Assembly (NCBI GenBank): GCA_030524485.1
Contig: JAUNGR010000001.1
Location: 27,460-85,504, forward strand
Reading direction: 5' to 3'
From: a bacterium
Lineage (GTDB): Bacteria > Bacillota > Clostridia > Lachnospirales > Lachnospiraceae
Length of the DNA stretch: 58,045 nucleotides
Positions 25,287-33,026 of the stretch are shown here, one piece after another. The translations under genes and the position numbers were made by a program. The notes under the pieces were generated by a model. That model did not search any database. It saw only the letters and a program-made list of their open reading frames with translations, and had not been told where the DNA came from. Numbering within the stretch: the stretch's first letter is position 1; every line of letters starts with the position of its first letter.

Positions 25287-28200
25287 TTAATAGCACTCAT
25301 AGCAAATAAATCCTCCCCAAAATATTTCATTTCTAAACGGCTTAAATCTGCCATTTTTTCTCTCAAGTTCTTGCATGAGTTGTATGCCATCTAAATCTAA
25401 CATCTCATATATGTTAGATTGAAACCATCCCTGTTTCTTTAAATCATCTATTGTCACATCCTTGAGGTAGTTTTTTGCTTTATTTAAGGCAATGGGTGGC
25501 TCCTTACATTCATTTGCATAGTAATAGTAAAAAGCATCCATAAATACAGCAGAAGCAACATCCGCAACGCTCCATAAATTAGAGATAATGTACTTTGTTC
25601 CCGCAGCTGAAAATGCACTGATCATTCCATAAAATCCAGCATCCAAAACAACATCATTCATTCCAGATAGGCATGACGATAAAACAACCAATTTTGTTGA
25701 CGAAAGATCCATGCGGCTGACTTCATCTGCTGTAAGCAAACCGTTTCCATACTTGGAATTTATTTCCCCAGCTTGATAGCGATTCTTTACACCTGCAAAT
25801 ACTAAATAAGATGAGTACGGCGAAGCATATTCACTATCTAGCTCAAAATGACCATGAGTTGCTATATGAAGGTTCTCATATCCCTTTGCAGATAAAACCT
25901 TCTCTTTTGTTGCATTTAAACCAGTATAAAGCTCTCCTCCTACTCTTTTTCCAACCTTATATGCTTCTACCTTTGAGAATGGTAAAGAATTAAATCTACT
26001 AATATTCATCATTTTTTTATATTCATTATTTTCTGCAGCAGTACTTTCTGAGCCAATGTGTTTTTCTACCACCTCATACTCAGGAGCACTGATAATTAAA
26101 GTTCCTTTACCACAAGTTACATTGTCACTAGCAAAAAGGAAATCTCTTGCACATTCCATTTTGACAAAATTATGTTTATCTGTAAGCTTATCTTTATCTT
26201 CAATGTACAGTAACTCGAAAGGAAGGTTCACCAACTCGTTATCAGGTGCAATGAATAGAGTTCCATATCCTTCAATGTATGGTATAACAGGCAAGATGAG
26301 TGTCTCATATAAACGTGTCCTTATGCTATTAAGCTCATCTATTTCTTCTATTCCCTCTCCAAGCGAAAGACGTTGCATGATCGATACAAACGACCTAGCA
26401 TCTTCCATGACTGCCACCCCATTTGGTATTGTGATGCGATGCATATTACACTGTCCATCATTTTTGGTTGTTATATAAACATCGAATGACATGTACTTTA
26501 CTTCTGAAAATGCTTCATCAAGTGTCAACGAATCATAATTGCTCAATGTTAGATAATATTCTAATACTGCTGAATCATTTGGTATTGCAGTTTTAACTGC
26601 ACTTAAAGTAATTTCTGTAAATTCAATCTCTTGAGGAAAATTAGTGAAAAAGTTTTTTTCCAATCTAAGTAATTCTTCAGAAAGATTTTCATAAGCTTTT
26701 TCAGTATTAAACAGCATTCTTTCTACTTCGAGAGAGGCTAAACTATTTTGAACTTTTTGTATATCATGCAAAAGCTCTGGCTCAAAAAGAGCCTTGCGAA
26801 TAATCTTATTCCTCTCTCTTATAGCTAAGGAAGCAACCGCTTTGAATTGTAAAAGAGTTTCATATGCAGTACTTATATCCAAATTCTGTCTTAAAATCGC
26901 ATAACATCCATTAAATATCTGTTGTATGCTATTTAAAGTATTTAATAATCGAGTGTCATTCAAATATCGAACACAGCTATGCCATATCTTTGTAACTTCA
27001 TTCAATGATTTCTCGATATAATAATATCCTTCACAGAATACTCCCTGTTTGCTGAGAAACTCAGCATAACCTTGATACACACGTGCTTTATTCATTGTCT
27101 GGAATTTAGTATTCCCTAAACTCTCTATTGCCTTTTCAAAATAATATCTAGCATTATTATCTCCAATATTCCACATTATTACTGCTTGATTGTAATACAG
27201 GCTTGACATTTCTACATTATCAATATCAAATTGAGTTTTATTATCTTCAATTTTTTTCAAAACTAAACTATATCTCTTTTTCTCAGCAGTAGAACAATTT
27301 CTCTTCATAATCATATATACTATGCTTCCAGAAATAAACATCCGTTTTTCATGTGACACAGCCATATTTCTACCACTCAAAATCTCCTCACATGCCCCAT
27401 CTAGCATATCAATAATATTTTCAATCTCACCTCGATTATATACATTGAGCATCTGCATCTCTATAGCAAGAATGATGTTATATATTCTATATATAGTATT
27501 TTTATATGTATAATCATCTTTAGCTAATTCAATTAATTCTAAAGCCAAATTATATGCCCTATCTAGATCGTTCTGTAAAAAATAGACTAATAAGAGTTTG
27601 CTTTGTATATTGATTTTTGATATAATACTATCGTTTTCATCAGCAACATCTACTCCCAAAGCATTCAAGAATGACGATTCTGCCTGCATATAATCCCCAT
27701 GATTCAAATAATATACTCCATACATATCCCAAACTATTTGCATACGAAGACACGGTATTCCAGTATATTCATATTTATAACAAAGATGTTCGTACAACTT
27801 CAAATAACTAATATATTCTTCCGTTTCTACTCTATTATGTGAATTTGAAAGTACCATATATAAAGTTTTTGCTTCCATAATCTGTAGTTGTTCTTCATCT
27901 TCTATTCCATTAAATACGCCACTTTCTATCAACTTTATAAACCGTTTTAATACATTTTCTCCATCACGACCATTTGAGAGAATGAATTTACATAAAGAGA
28001 TTTCACGCAAAGCAAGCTCTGTGTAATAATTCGTATCTCCCAAAATATTTTTTCTTATTTGATGACATTTCTCAAAAGCACACAATGCATCGTTCATTCT
28101 CTCCATTTCTTCCAAAGCATATCCATACAGCCAATAGAAATCACTGGAATAAATAGATATCTCATTCTCAAAAAGTTTACACTCGCAATCACCAATCTTA

Positions 28201-28811
28201 CAAATGCTTTCTGGATTATTATAACCAATCTGATTGAACACTCTATATACAACCTCTTTATGATCTGGATTATTTCTCTTTCTACTTAAAGAGCAGAGAG
28301 TCTCCAACAGCCTAACCGCTTGAGAACATTGCCCCAAGCTACTCATATAGTTTGCAACATCAGTAAACATAAAAAACATTTCTGGCGTAATTCCTACATC
28401 TGTCTCCGCTTTCAAATTCCAATTATAATTCTGTTCTATTATGCCATTATCATCAGGCACACAAATGACACTGAGCAAATCATAAGCATCCAGCCTTACT
28501 TGCTCAGATATTGTCCACTCGTATTCTAAGCTTTGAACATTTGAAACCAGTTCTTCCATATCCTCTTTTAACTGTTCTAGCTTATCTGAGTGTTCTAACC
28601 TCACAAACTCACATCCTACTTTAATTCGCAAAGAGAGCAATGCAACCATTACAATGTTTTCTTCATAGTCTTTTTTGCTGCTGTCCTCAGATGCTCCATC
28701 ATCTGCATATCTCTCAACAAGCAAACGTCTAAAACTTTTTTCTTTTTCAGATTCAATCCGTTTGCTTATTTCTTCATACTCTTCACATATTCTTGCAACC
28801 AAGCTCTCCAT
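25287..28811 (-). CDS. TPR-CHAT caspase-like protease
   Basis: 1,174 residues. The first 800 or so are helical TPR-like repeats (for example YWLYGYALEEMERMNDALCAFEKC). The C-terminal third is a CHAT domain of the caspase/separase clan with both catalytic residues: His986 in HIATHGHF and Cys1047 in LSSCLSGMND, followed by the conserved GTKYIISNLWSVAD segment. No signal peptide; cytosolic. The start at 28811 (MESLVARIC) is chosen because GGAG lies upstream; the ORF extends to 28898 only by reading through an R repeat, which encodes NHHHIDES. It is the first gene of the CHAT-sigma-anti-sigma unit. CHAT proteases act in Craspase and gasdermin systems; here the anti-sigma-like neighbour is the obvious candidate substrate. 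Confidence 0.85.
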   Translation of the reverse strand: MESLVARICEEYEEISKRIESEKEKSFRRLLVERYADDGASEDSSKKDYEENIVMVALLSLRIKVGCEFVRLEHSDKLEQLKEDMEELVSNVQSLEYEWTISEQVRLDAYDLLSVICVPDDNGIIEQNYNWNLKAETDVGITPEMFFMFTDVANYMSSLGQCSQAVRLLETLCSLSRKRNNPDHKEVVYRVFNQIGYNNPESICKIGDCECKLFENEISIYSSDFYWLYGYALEEMERMNDALCAFEKCHQIRKNILGDTNYYTELALREISLCKFILSNGRDGENVLKRFIKLIESGVFNGIEDEEQLQIMEAKTLYMVLSNSHNRVETEEYISYLKLYEHLCYKYEYTGIPCLRMQIVWDMYGVYYLNHGDYMQAESSFLNALGVDVADENDSIISKINIQSKLLLVYFLQNDLDRAYNLALELIELAKDDYTYKNTIYRIYNIILAIEMQMLNVYNRGEIENIIDMLDGACEEILSGRNMAVSHEKRMFISGSIVYMIMKRNCSTAEKKRYSLVLKKIEDNKTQFDIDNVEMSSLYYNQAVIMWNIGDNNARYYFEKAIESLGNTKFQTMNKARVYQGYAEFLSKQGVFCEGYYYIEKSLNEVTKIWHSCVRYLNDTRLLNTLNSIQQIFNGCYAILRQNLDISTAYETLLQFKAVASLAIRERNKIIRKALFEPELLHDIQKVQNSLASLEVERMLFNTEKAYENLSEELLRLEKNFFTNFPQEIEFTEITLSAVKTAIPNDSAVLEYYLTLSNYDSLTLDEAFSEVKYMSFDVYITTKNDGQCNMHRITIPNGVAVMEDARSFVSIMQRLSLGEGIEEIDELNSIRTRLYETLILPVIPYIEGYGTLFIAPDNELVNLPFELLYIEDKDKLTDKHNFVKMECARDFLFASDNVTCGKGTLIISAPEYEVVEKHIGSESTAAENNEYKKMMNISRFNSLPFSKVEAYKVGKRVGGELYTGLNATKEKVLSAKGYENLHIATHGHFELDSEYASPYSSYLVFAGVKNRYQAGEINSKYGNGLLTADEVSRMDLSSTKLVVLSSCLSGMNDVVLDAGFYGMISAFSAAGTKYIISNLWSVADVASAVFMDAFYYYYANECKEPPIALNKAKNYLKDVTIDDLKKQGWFQSNIYEMLDLDGIQLMQELERKNGRFKPFRNEIFWGGFICYECY

Positions 28812-28867
28812 ACTTACGACTCCAATCTGGCATAATTCAACAAAACCACAAAAGCAGCAGTAGCACT

Positions 28868-28908
28868 GACTTTCATCTATATGGTGATGATTCGCCAAAG
28901 ACGAACCC
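28868..28908 (+). repeat. R repeat, copy 2
   Basis: Starts GACTTTCATCTATATGGTG and ends GATTCGCCAAAGACGAACCC. It lies in the leader of the CHAT gene, immediately downstream of the island promoter, in the same orientation as copy 1 relative to its gene. Confidence 0.75.
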
Positions 28909-28915
28909 TATATAT

Positions 28916-28945
28916 TATAAGTCGGCTGAGATGACGTTTTCCCGA
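28916..28945 (-). promoter_or_regulatory. Island ECF-like promoter, copy 1 (CHAT-sigma-anti-sigma unit)
   Basis: On the minus strand TCGGGAAAA (28945-28937), 12 bases, CGACTTATA (28924-28916). Identical -35 and spacing to copy 2, and six of nine matching bases or better in the -10. No convincing sigma-A pair with good spacing overlaps it, although TATAAT occurs within the -10 area. Upstream is a poly-A/poly-T tract (28946-28978) resembling an UP element. Confidence 0.6.
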
Positions 28946-29016
28946 CAAAAAAATAAAAAAATTTTTTTCTAGCGTAAATTAAGCTCTGTTTTTCCCTATA
29001 TTAAGAAAAGTAGGAC

Positions 29017-29031
29017 AAATTCAGCCTTTAA
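29017..29031 (-). repeat. Right copy of the 15-bp inverted repeat flanking the island
   Basis: AAATTCAGCCTTTAA, exact reverse complement of 21698-21712. It lies between the island promoter and the purF-like promoter. The rest of 28946-29061 is AT-rich with no gene. Confidence 0.5.
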
Positions 29032-29061
29032 TTATAAGGAAATTTAATATATTTTTTCTAT

Positions 29062-29091
29062 TGTCCAGATTCGCTAATATATGTTACTATA
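29062..29091 (+). promoter_or_regulatory. Sigma-A promoter (extended -10) for the PurF-like gene
   Basis: TTGTCC, 18 bases, then TACTAT preceded by TG at the extended -10 position. A hairpin AGCGGC-CA-GCCGCT lies in the leader at 29105-29118. Confidence 0.55.
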
Positions 29092-29196
29092 GAATTGAGC
29101 ACAAAGCGGCCAGCCGCTATCCCAGCGATTCTTGTTCGGCTGTCTGCTGTTCTTGTACACAATAACCATTTCACACAAATAAAGGAGACCGATTCT

Positions 29197-30648
29197 ATGG
29201 GTGGTATTTTTGGCGTTGTATCAAAAAAGAACTGTACATTAGATTTATTTTTCGGAATTGACTATCATTCCCATCTTGGCACCAGACGAGGTGGCATGGC
29301 AGTGTATGGAGCCGAGGGCTTTAACCGTAGCATCCATAACATTGAAAATTCCCCCTTCCGCACCAAGTTTGAGAGAGATGTTGCGGAGTTGCAGGGACAC
29401 ATGGGCATTGGCTGTATTTCCGACAATGAGCCTCAGCCTCTTTTGATTCAGTCTCATCTAGGAAGCTATGCCATCACTACCGTTGGTAAGATTAATAATG
29501 AGAAGGAACTGGTTCAAATTGCCTATGAAAAGGGACATATGCATTTCTTGGAGATGAGCGGAAGCCGCATCAACTCCACAGAGCTTGTGGCCGCTTTGAT
29601 TGACCAAAAGTCCTCGTTCGAGGAAGGACTCGCTTATGCACAGGAAGTGATTGACGGCTCTATGACCATTCTTTTGATGACCAAAGACCGCCTGATTGCC
29701 GCTCGTGACCGTCTGGGTCGTACTCCTCTGGTCATCGGACAGAAAGAAGATGCTTTCTGCGTCTCCTTCGAGAGCTTTGCCTACATCAATCTAGGCTATC
29801 ACGATTACTATGAACTGGGACCGGCAGAGATTGTTTCCTTGACAGCAGAAGGTATGGAGCAACTTCAAGCTCCTAATGAGGAGATGCAGATTTGTTCCTT
29901 CCTCTGGGTGTACTACGGATATCCGACTTCCAGCTATGAGGGCGTAAATGTAGAGATGATGCGTTACAAGTGCGGAGAGATGCTTGCCAAGCGTGACCTT
30001 GCAGACGGTGGTTCGATTTCTGCGGACATGGTAGCCGGTGTTCCGGATTCGGGTATCGCTCATGCGGTTGGTTATGCCAATGAATCGGGCATTCCCTTTG
30101 CCCGTCCTTTCATCAAATACACTCCCACTTGGCCTCGCTCCTTCATGCCGCAGGATCAATCTCAGAGAAATTTGATTGCACGTATGAAGTTGATTCCAGT
30201 GGATGCCCTGATTCACGACAAACGCTTGCTTTTGATTGATGACTCCATTGTGCGAGGCACTCAGCTCGGCGAGACCACAGAGTTTTTGTATAACAGTGGT
30301 GCGAAGGAAGTTCACATCCGTCCGGCTTGTCCACCGCTTTTGTTTGGCTGTCCTTACCTGAATTTCTCCCGTTCCAAGTCTGAGCTGGATCTGATTACCA
30401 GACGTGTGATTCAGGAGAGAGAGGGAGACAATGTTTCGGAGGAACTGCTTGCAGACTACGCAAATCCTGACAGCCAAAATTACAAAGAAATGGTTGAGGA
30501 AATCCGCAAGAAACTAAACTTCACCACGCTTCGCTTCCATCGTCTTGACGATTTGATTGCCTCCATCGGTCTGCCAGAAGAGAAAGTTTGTACCTATTGC
30601 TGGAACGGAAAAACCTGCTCCGGCTGCAAGGGTGCTCACAAGAAGTAA
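29197..30648 (+). CDS. PurF-like amidophosphoribosyltransferase homologue lacking the N-terminal nucleophile
   Basis: 483 residues with PurF domain order: an N-terminal Ntn-hydrolase-like domain (GIDYHSHLGTRRGGMAVYG) and a phosphoribosyltransferase domain with the PRPP loop LLLIDDSIVRGTQ. PurF needs Cys directly after Met as glutaminase nucleophile; here the start reads M-G-G-I-F-G. The ATG at 29197 is well supported by AAAGGAG, and no alternative start supplies a Cys. It also has a late CPPLLFGCPY and a C-terminal CTYCWNGKTCSGC cluster that could bind Zn or Fe-S. It may use free ammonia, or be a regulatory or differently specialised PRTase. No purine genes adjoin it. Confidence 0.8.
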   Translation: MGGIFGVVSKKNCTLDLFFGIDYHSHLGTRRGGMAVYGAEGFNRSIHNIENSPFRTKFERDVAELQGHMGIGCISDNEPQPLLIQSHLGSYAITTVGKINNEKELVQIAYEKGHMHFLEMSGSRINSTELVAALIDQKSSFEEGLAYAQEVIDGSMTILLMTKDRLIAARDRLGRTPLVIGQKEDAFCVSFESFAYINLGYHDYYELGPAEIVSLTAEGMEQLQAPNEEMQICSFLWVYYGYPTSSYEGVNVEMMRYKCGEMLAKRDLADGGSISADMVAGVPDSGIAHAVGYANESGIPFARPFIKYTPTWPRSFMPQDQSQRNLIARMKLIPVDALIHDKRLLLIDDSIVRGTQLGETTEFLYNSGAKEVHIRPACPPLLFGCPYLNFSRSKSELDLITRRVIQEREGDNVSEELLADYANPDSQNYKEMVEEIRKKLNFTTLRFHRLDDLIASIGLPEEKVCTYCWNGKTCSGCKGAHKK

Positions 30649-30707
30649 GGATACCTTTCTTCCCTAGATGCCAAAGGCACAAAGAAACCATAAGTAGACT
30701 TTTTATT

Positions 30708-30757
30708 CCCCCATTTACGCCGTAATTTACAGACAATACGGAGCAAATGGGGGTTTT
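30708..30757 (+). terminator. Terminator of the PurF-like gene
   Basis: CCCCCATTT pairs with AAATGGGGG, with an inner CCGTA/TACGG stem, and is followed by TTTT. The stretch 30758-30913 is AT-rich and shows no gene. Confidence 0.8.
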
Positions 30758-30913
30758 GTATGAGAAGCTTTCGGACAGCCCTTTCAAAATCTCTCAAATC
30801 CCCCTCTTCTACGCTCCTTGTTTTTATCTATTTTGCACAAAATACAAAATCATTTTTATGCACATTGCTTATTTTTCTTTTTTTTGGAAAAAAATTCTTA
30901 TGTATTCTACTCC

Positions 30914-30941
30914 TTGATTCCTTTTTGAAAATCTCTATAAT
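30914..30941 (+). promoter_or_regulatory. Sigma-A promoter for the tiny-ORF cluster
   Basis: TTGATT, 16 bases, TATAAT, about 90 bases before the first small ORF. A hairpin ATAGAAG/CTTCTAT at 30949-30970 begins right at the predicted transcript start. Confidence 0.6.
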
Positions 30942-31030
30942 ATAGAGCATAGAAGTTGAGAGGCTTCTATAAGAGTTACAAGAAACCAGAAAACAGATTT
31001 CAAGTTGAAAAAGAAAAGGAGTTGAATATT

Positions 31031-31129
31031 ATGAGATTTTTTGATTGGATGATGAAGAACTGGATCGCTAAGAATGAGACTGCTGATGAGATTGAGGCTT
31101 GGTTCTCTACCACAGAAATCAGCATGTAA
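31031..31129 (+). CDS. Tiny ORF 1 (32 aa), paralogue of tiny ORF 2
   Basis: Begins MRFFDWMMKNW and ends FSTTEISM, with a central KNETADEIEAW. AAAAGGAG precedes the ATG at good spacing. About two thirds of its residues match the next ORF, and the similarity extends about 40 bases upstream (ACAGATTTCAA...AAAGGAG), so the pair arose by tandem duplication. The N-terminal half is an aromatic amphipathic helix and there is no cysteine. No known family recognised; it could be a signalling peptide, a toxin-like membrane peptide or a RiPP precursor, but no processing enzyme is adjacent. Confidence 0.65.
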   Translation: MRFFDWMMKNWIAKNETADEIEAWFSTTEISM

Positions 31130-31199
31130 TTTTTAGGCAGATTGGATTTTGGAACCCGTAGACAGATTTCAAATTAAAAATGCAAAGGAGTGAAACATT

Positions 31200-31295
31200 A
31201 TGAGATTTTTAAATTGGATGATGAAGAATTGGGTTATTAAGAATGAGACGGCTGACGAGATTGAGGCTTGGGCAACAACTACTACCATTATGTAA
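31200..31295 (+). CDS. Tiny ORF 2 (31 aa), paralogue of tiny ORF 1
   Basis: Begins MRFLNWMMKNW and ends WATTTTIM, with the same KNETADEIEAW core. GCAAAGGAG precedes the ATG. The differences from ORF 1 are largely conservative or synonymous, with divergence in the last eight residues, a pattern expected of a translated peptide with a variable C-terminus. Confidence 0.65.
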   Translation: MRFLNWMMKNWVIKNETADEIEAWATTTTIM

Positions 31296-31351
31296 ATAGA
31301 AAATTCCGATGGAGAGTATCCTGCGTGCAGGAAGCTCCAAAGGAGATATCT

Positions 31352-31432
31352 GTGAAAATTGGATTTATTATAAAATTTGTGGTGCCCCCCATAGGCTTGC
31401 CCATGGGAGCAGTCAATAACGATTACGTGTAA
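31352..31432 (+). CDS. Possible tiny ORF 3 (26 aa, GTG start)
   Basis: A GTG eight bases after AAAGGAG opens a 26-codon frame: a hydrophobic N-terminus (KIGFIIKFVV), then PPIGLPMGAVNNDYV. It is unrelated in sequence to ORFs 1 and 2 but shares promoter and orientation. Downstream, 31427-31473 holds two short hairpins (GTGTAAG/CTTACAC and GGGTACA/TGTACCC), and GTCAATAAC occurs twice. Confidence 0.35.
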   Translation: MKIGFIIKFVVPPIGLPMGAVNNDYV

Positions 31433-31550
31433 GAAGTGCTTACACTTTCATGGGTACAGACAAAGATGTACCCTATAGATTCGGTCAATAACCCCCTCTT
31501 TCTATCACATCCCCTTATGATAGAGCAAAGAGTTAAAAATAATAAATATG

Positions 31551-31603
31551 AAAATACCGCTGATACGCATATCCCCCTCCTTCTGGCGTATCGGCGGTAT
31601 TTT
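31551..31603. terminator. Bidirectional terminator between the tiny-ORF cluster and telA
   Basis: AAAATACCGCTGATACGC pairs with GCGTATCGGCGGTATTTT with one wobble. Followed by T-rich sequence in both directions. Confidence 0.85.
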
Positions 31604-31668
31604 ACTTTGAAAGTCCCGCTGCCGATAGGCAGCGATTGCGTGTTGCCGGCTTGCACGTTCTATCTTTT

Positions 31669-32988
31669 CTATCTGCGGCTCATATCGAGCAGTTTGTTCT
31701 TCAAATCGTTCTCCATCTTTGCCAACTCTTGTTCGGCTGCCTGCCGTTTGGCTCTTCCATCCTCCTGAATCTTTACCACCTCATCCAAAGTGGAAATTAG
31801 GCTGGCATTGGTTGCCTTTAAGGTCTCAATGTCTATAATCCCTCTCTCAGACTCCTTCGCTGTCTCTATTGTTGACATCTTCAAGGTCTCTGCATTCTTT
31901 TTAAGTAGCTCATTGGTCATATCGGACACCTGTCTCTGTGCCTTCGCCGCCTGCGTGGAATGTTCCAGTCCTACCGCAAGCACCATCTGGCTCTTCCAGA
32001 GTGGAATGGTATTGACGATTGTGGATTGAATCTTCTCCGCCATGGTCGTGTCATTGGACTGAATCAGACGAATCTGAGGAGCCATCTGCAAGGATACCTG
32101 ACGGGTCAACTCCAAATCGTAAATCTTTTTCTCAAATCTCTGGCAAAGGCTGGTCATATCGTTGACTTTCTGCACATCTTCCGCCAGACCAGTGGTTTTT
32201 GCCCTCTCCAGAAGAGCTGGAATCTCCTTCTCTCTGGTCTCCAATAGTTTTCTTTTCCCTGCCAAAATGTACATGGTCAGCTCCTTAAAATAGATGGTGT
32301 TGAGCTTGTACATCTTATCCAAAAGAGCCGCATCCTTCAAAAGGGTTCTCTGATGCCCCTCCAGAGCTTTACAAATGCGGTTGACATTCACCTCTGCCTT
32401 CTCATATTTCACTTTTAGGTCGTTTAATTTGCGGGTATTTTTCTTAAAGAAGCCAAAAAAGCCCCTGTCCTCTTCCTCATCCTCCATGGTTTTGAGCTGT
32501 GAGACCACCTCTCCTAGCATATTTCCGATTTCGCCTAAGTCCTTGGTTTTTACATTCTCTAAAGCGGTCTCGGAAAAGTCGGCTATCTTTTTTTGAGCCC
32601 CCACCCCGTACTGCAGGACAACGGTACTGTTATTCAAATCAATTTTCTGGGAAAAGTCTTGAACCTGCTTTTGCTCTGCCGGAGTCAAAACGGCCTCCAA
32701 GGTCTCCAACTCTTTCCTCGCACGCAAGAGTTCCTCCAGTTCTTTTTGAGCCTGTGCCTGTTCACTGTTTTCCTGCATCAGAGCCGTTGGCTCCTCCAAC
32801 TGCATCTGCACTTGCACCTTCGAGGGTTCCTCCACCTCTACCTTCATGGCTGCCTCCATCGCATAGCCCTGTGCCGTTTCAGTCTGTACTGGCTGTGGTT
32901 TTTCTTCTTTCTTTTCCGGTTCCAAATCTAAGCTCAGGCTCTGTGCTTCTTTCAGCATAGCCTCCATATCTTCCAATCCGCTTCCCAT
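31669..32988 (-). CDS. telA: TelA-like toxic anion resistance family protein
   Basis: 439 residues, mostly alpha-helical with coiled-coil character. It matches the TelA/KlaA family: FSQKIDLNNSTVVLQYGVGAQKKIADFSETAL, then a C-terminal region with VNTIPLWKSQMVLAVGLEHS. The family is linked to tellurite and antimicrobial tolerance, but biochemistry is unknown. The N-terminal 100 residues are Gln/Glu-rich. AAGGGAG precedes the ATG. It follows the XpaC-like gene by 38 bases, a pairing common in Firmicutes (xpaC-yceH). Confidence 0.9.
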   Translation of the reverse strand: MGSGLEDMEAMLKEAQSLSLDLEPEKKEEKPQPVQTETAQGYAMEAAMKVEVEEPSKVQVQMQLEEPTALMQENSEQAQAQKELEELLRARKELETLEAVLTPAEQKQVQDFSQKIDLNNSTVVLQYGVGAQKKIADFSETALENVKTKDLGEIGNMLGEVVSQLKTMEDEEEDRGFFGFFKKNTRKLNDLKVKYEKAEVNVNRICKALEGHQRTLLKDAALLDKMYKLNTIYFKELTMYILAGKRKLLETREKEIPALLERAKTTGLAEDVQKVNDMTSLCQRFEKKIYDLELTRQVSLQMAPQIRLIQSNDTTMAEKIQSTIVNTIPLWKSQMVLAVGLEHSTQAAKAQRQVSDMTNELLKKNAETLKMSTIETAKESERGIIDIETLKATNASLISTLDEVVKIQEDGRAKRQAAEQELAKMENDLKNKLLDMSRR

Positions 32989-33026
32989 CGCTTTGTTCTC
33001 CCTTCTCTCTGTGGCATCCTAAGAGC

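Noticed and set aside
28812..28898. N-terminal extension of the CHAT protein
   Set aside because: The frame runs through R repeat copy 2 and lacks a ribosome binding site; ATG 28811 has one.
22002..28945. Type III-E CRISPR (Craspase) locus
   Set aside because: TPR-CHAT and a sigma factor are present, but no gRAMP/Cas7-11, Cas1/2, Csx30-sized protein or CRISPR array is seen in the window.
31423..31656. 77-aa minus-strand ORF
   Set aside because: Spans a terminator hairpin and lacks a ribosome binding site.
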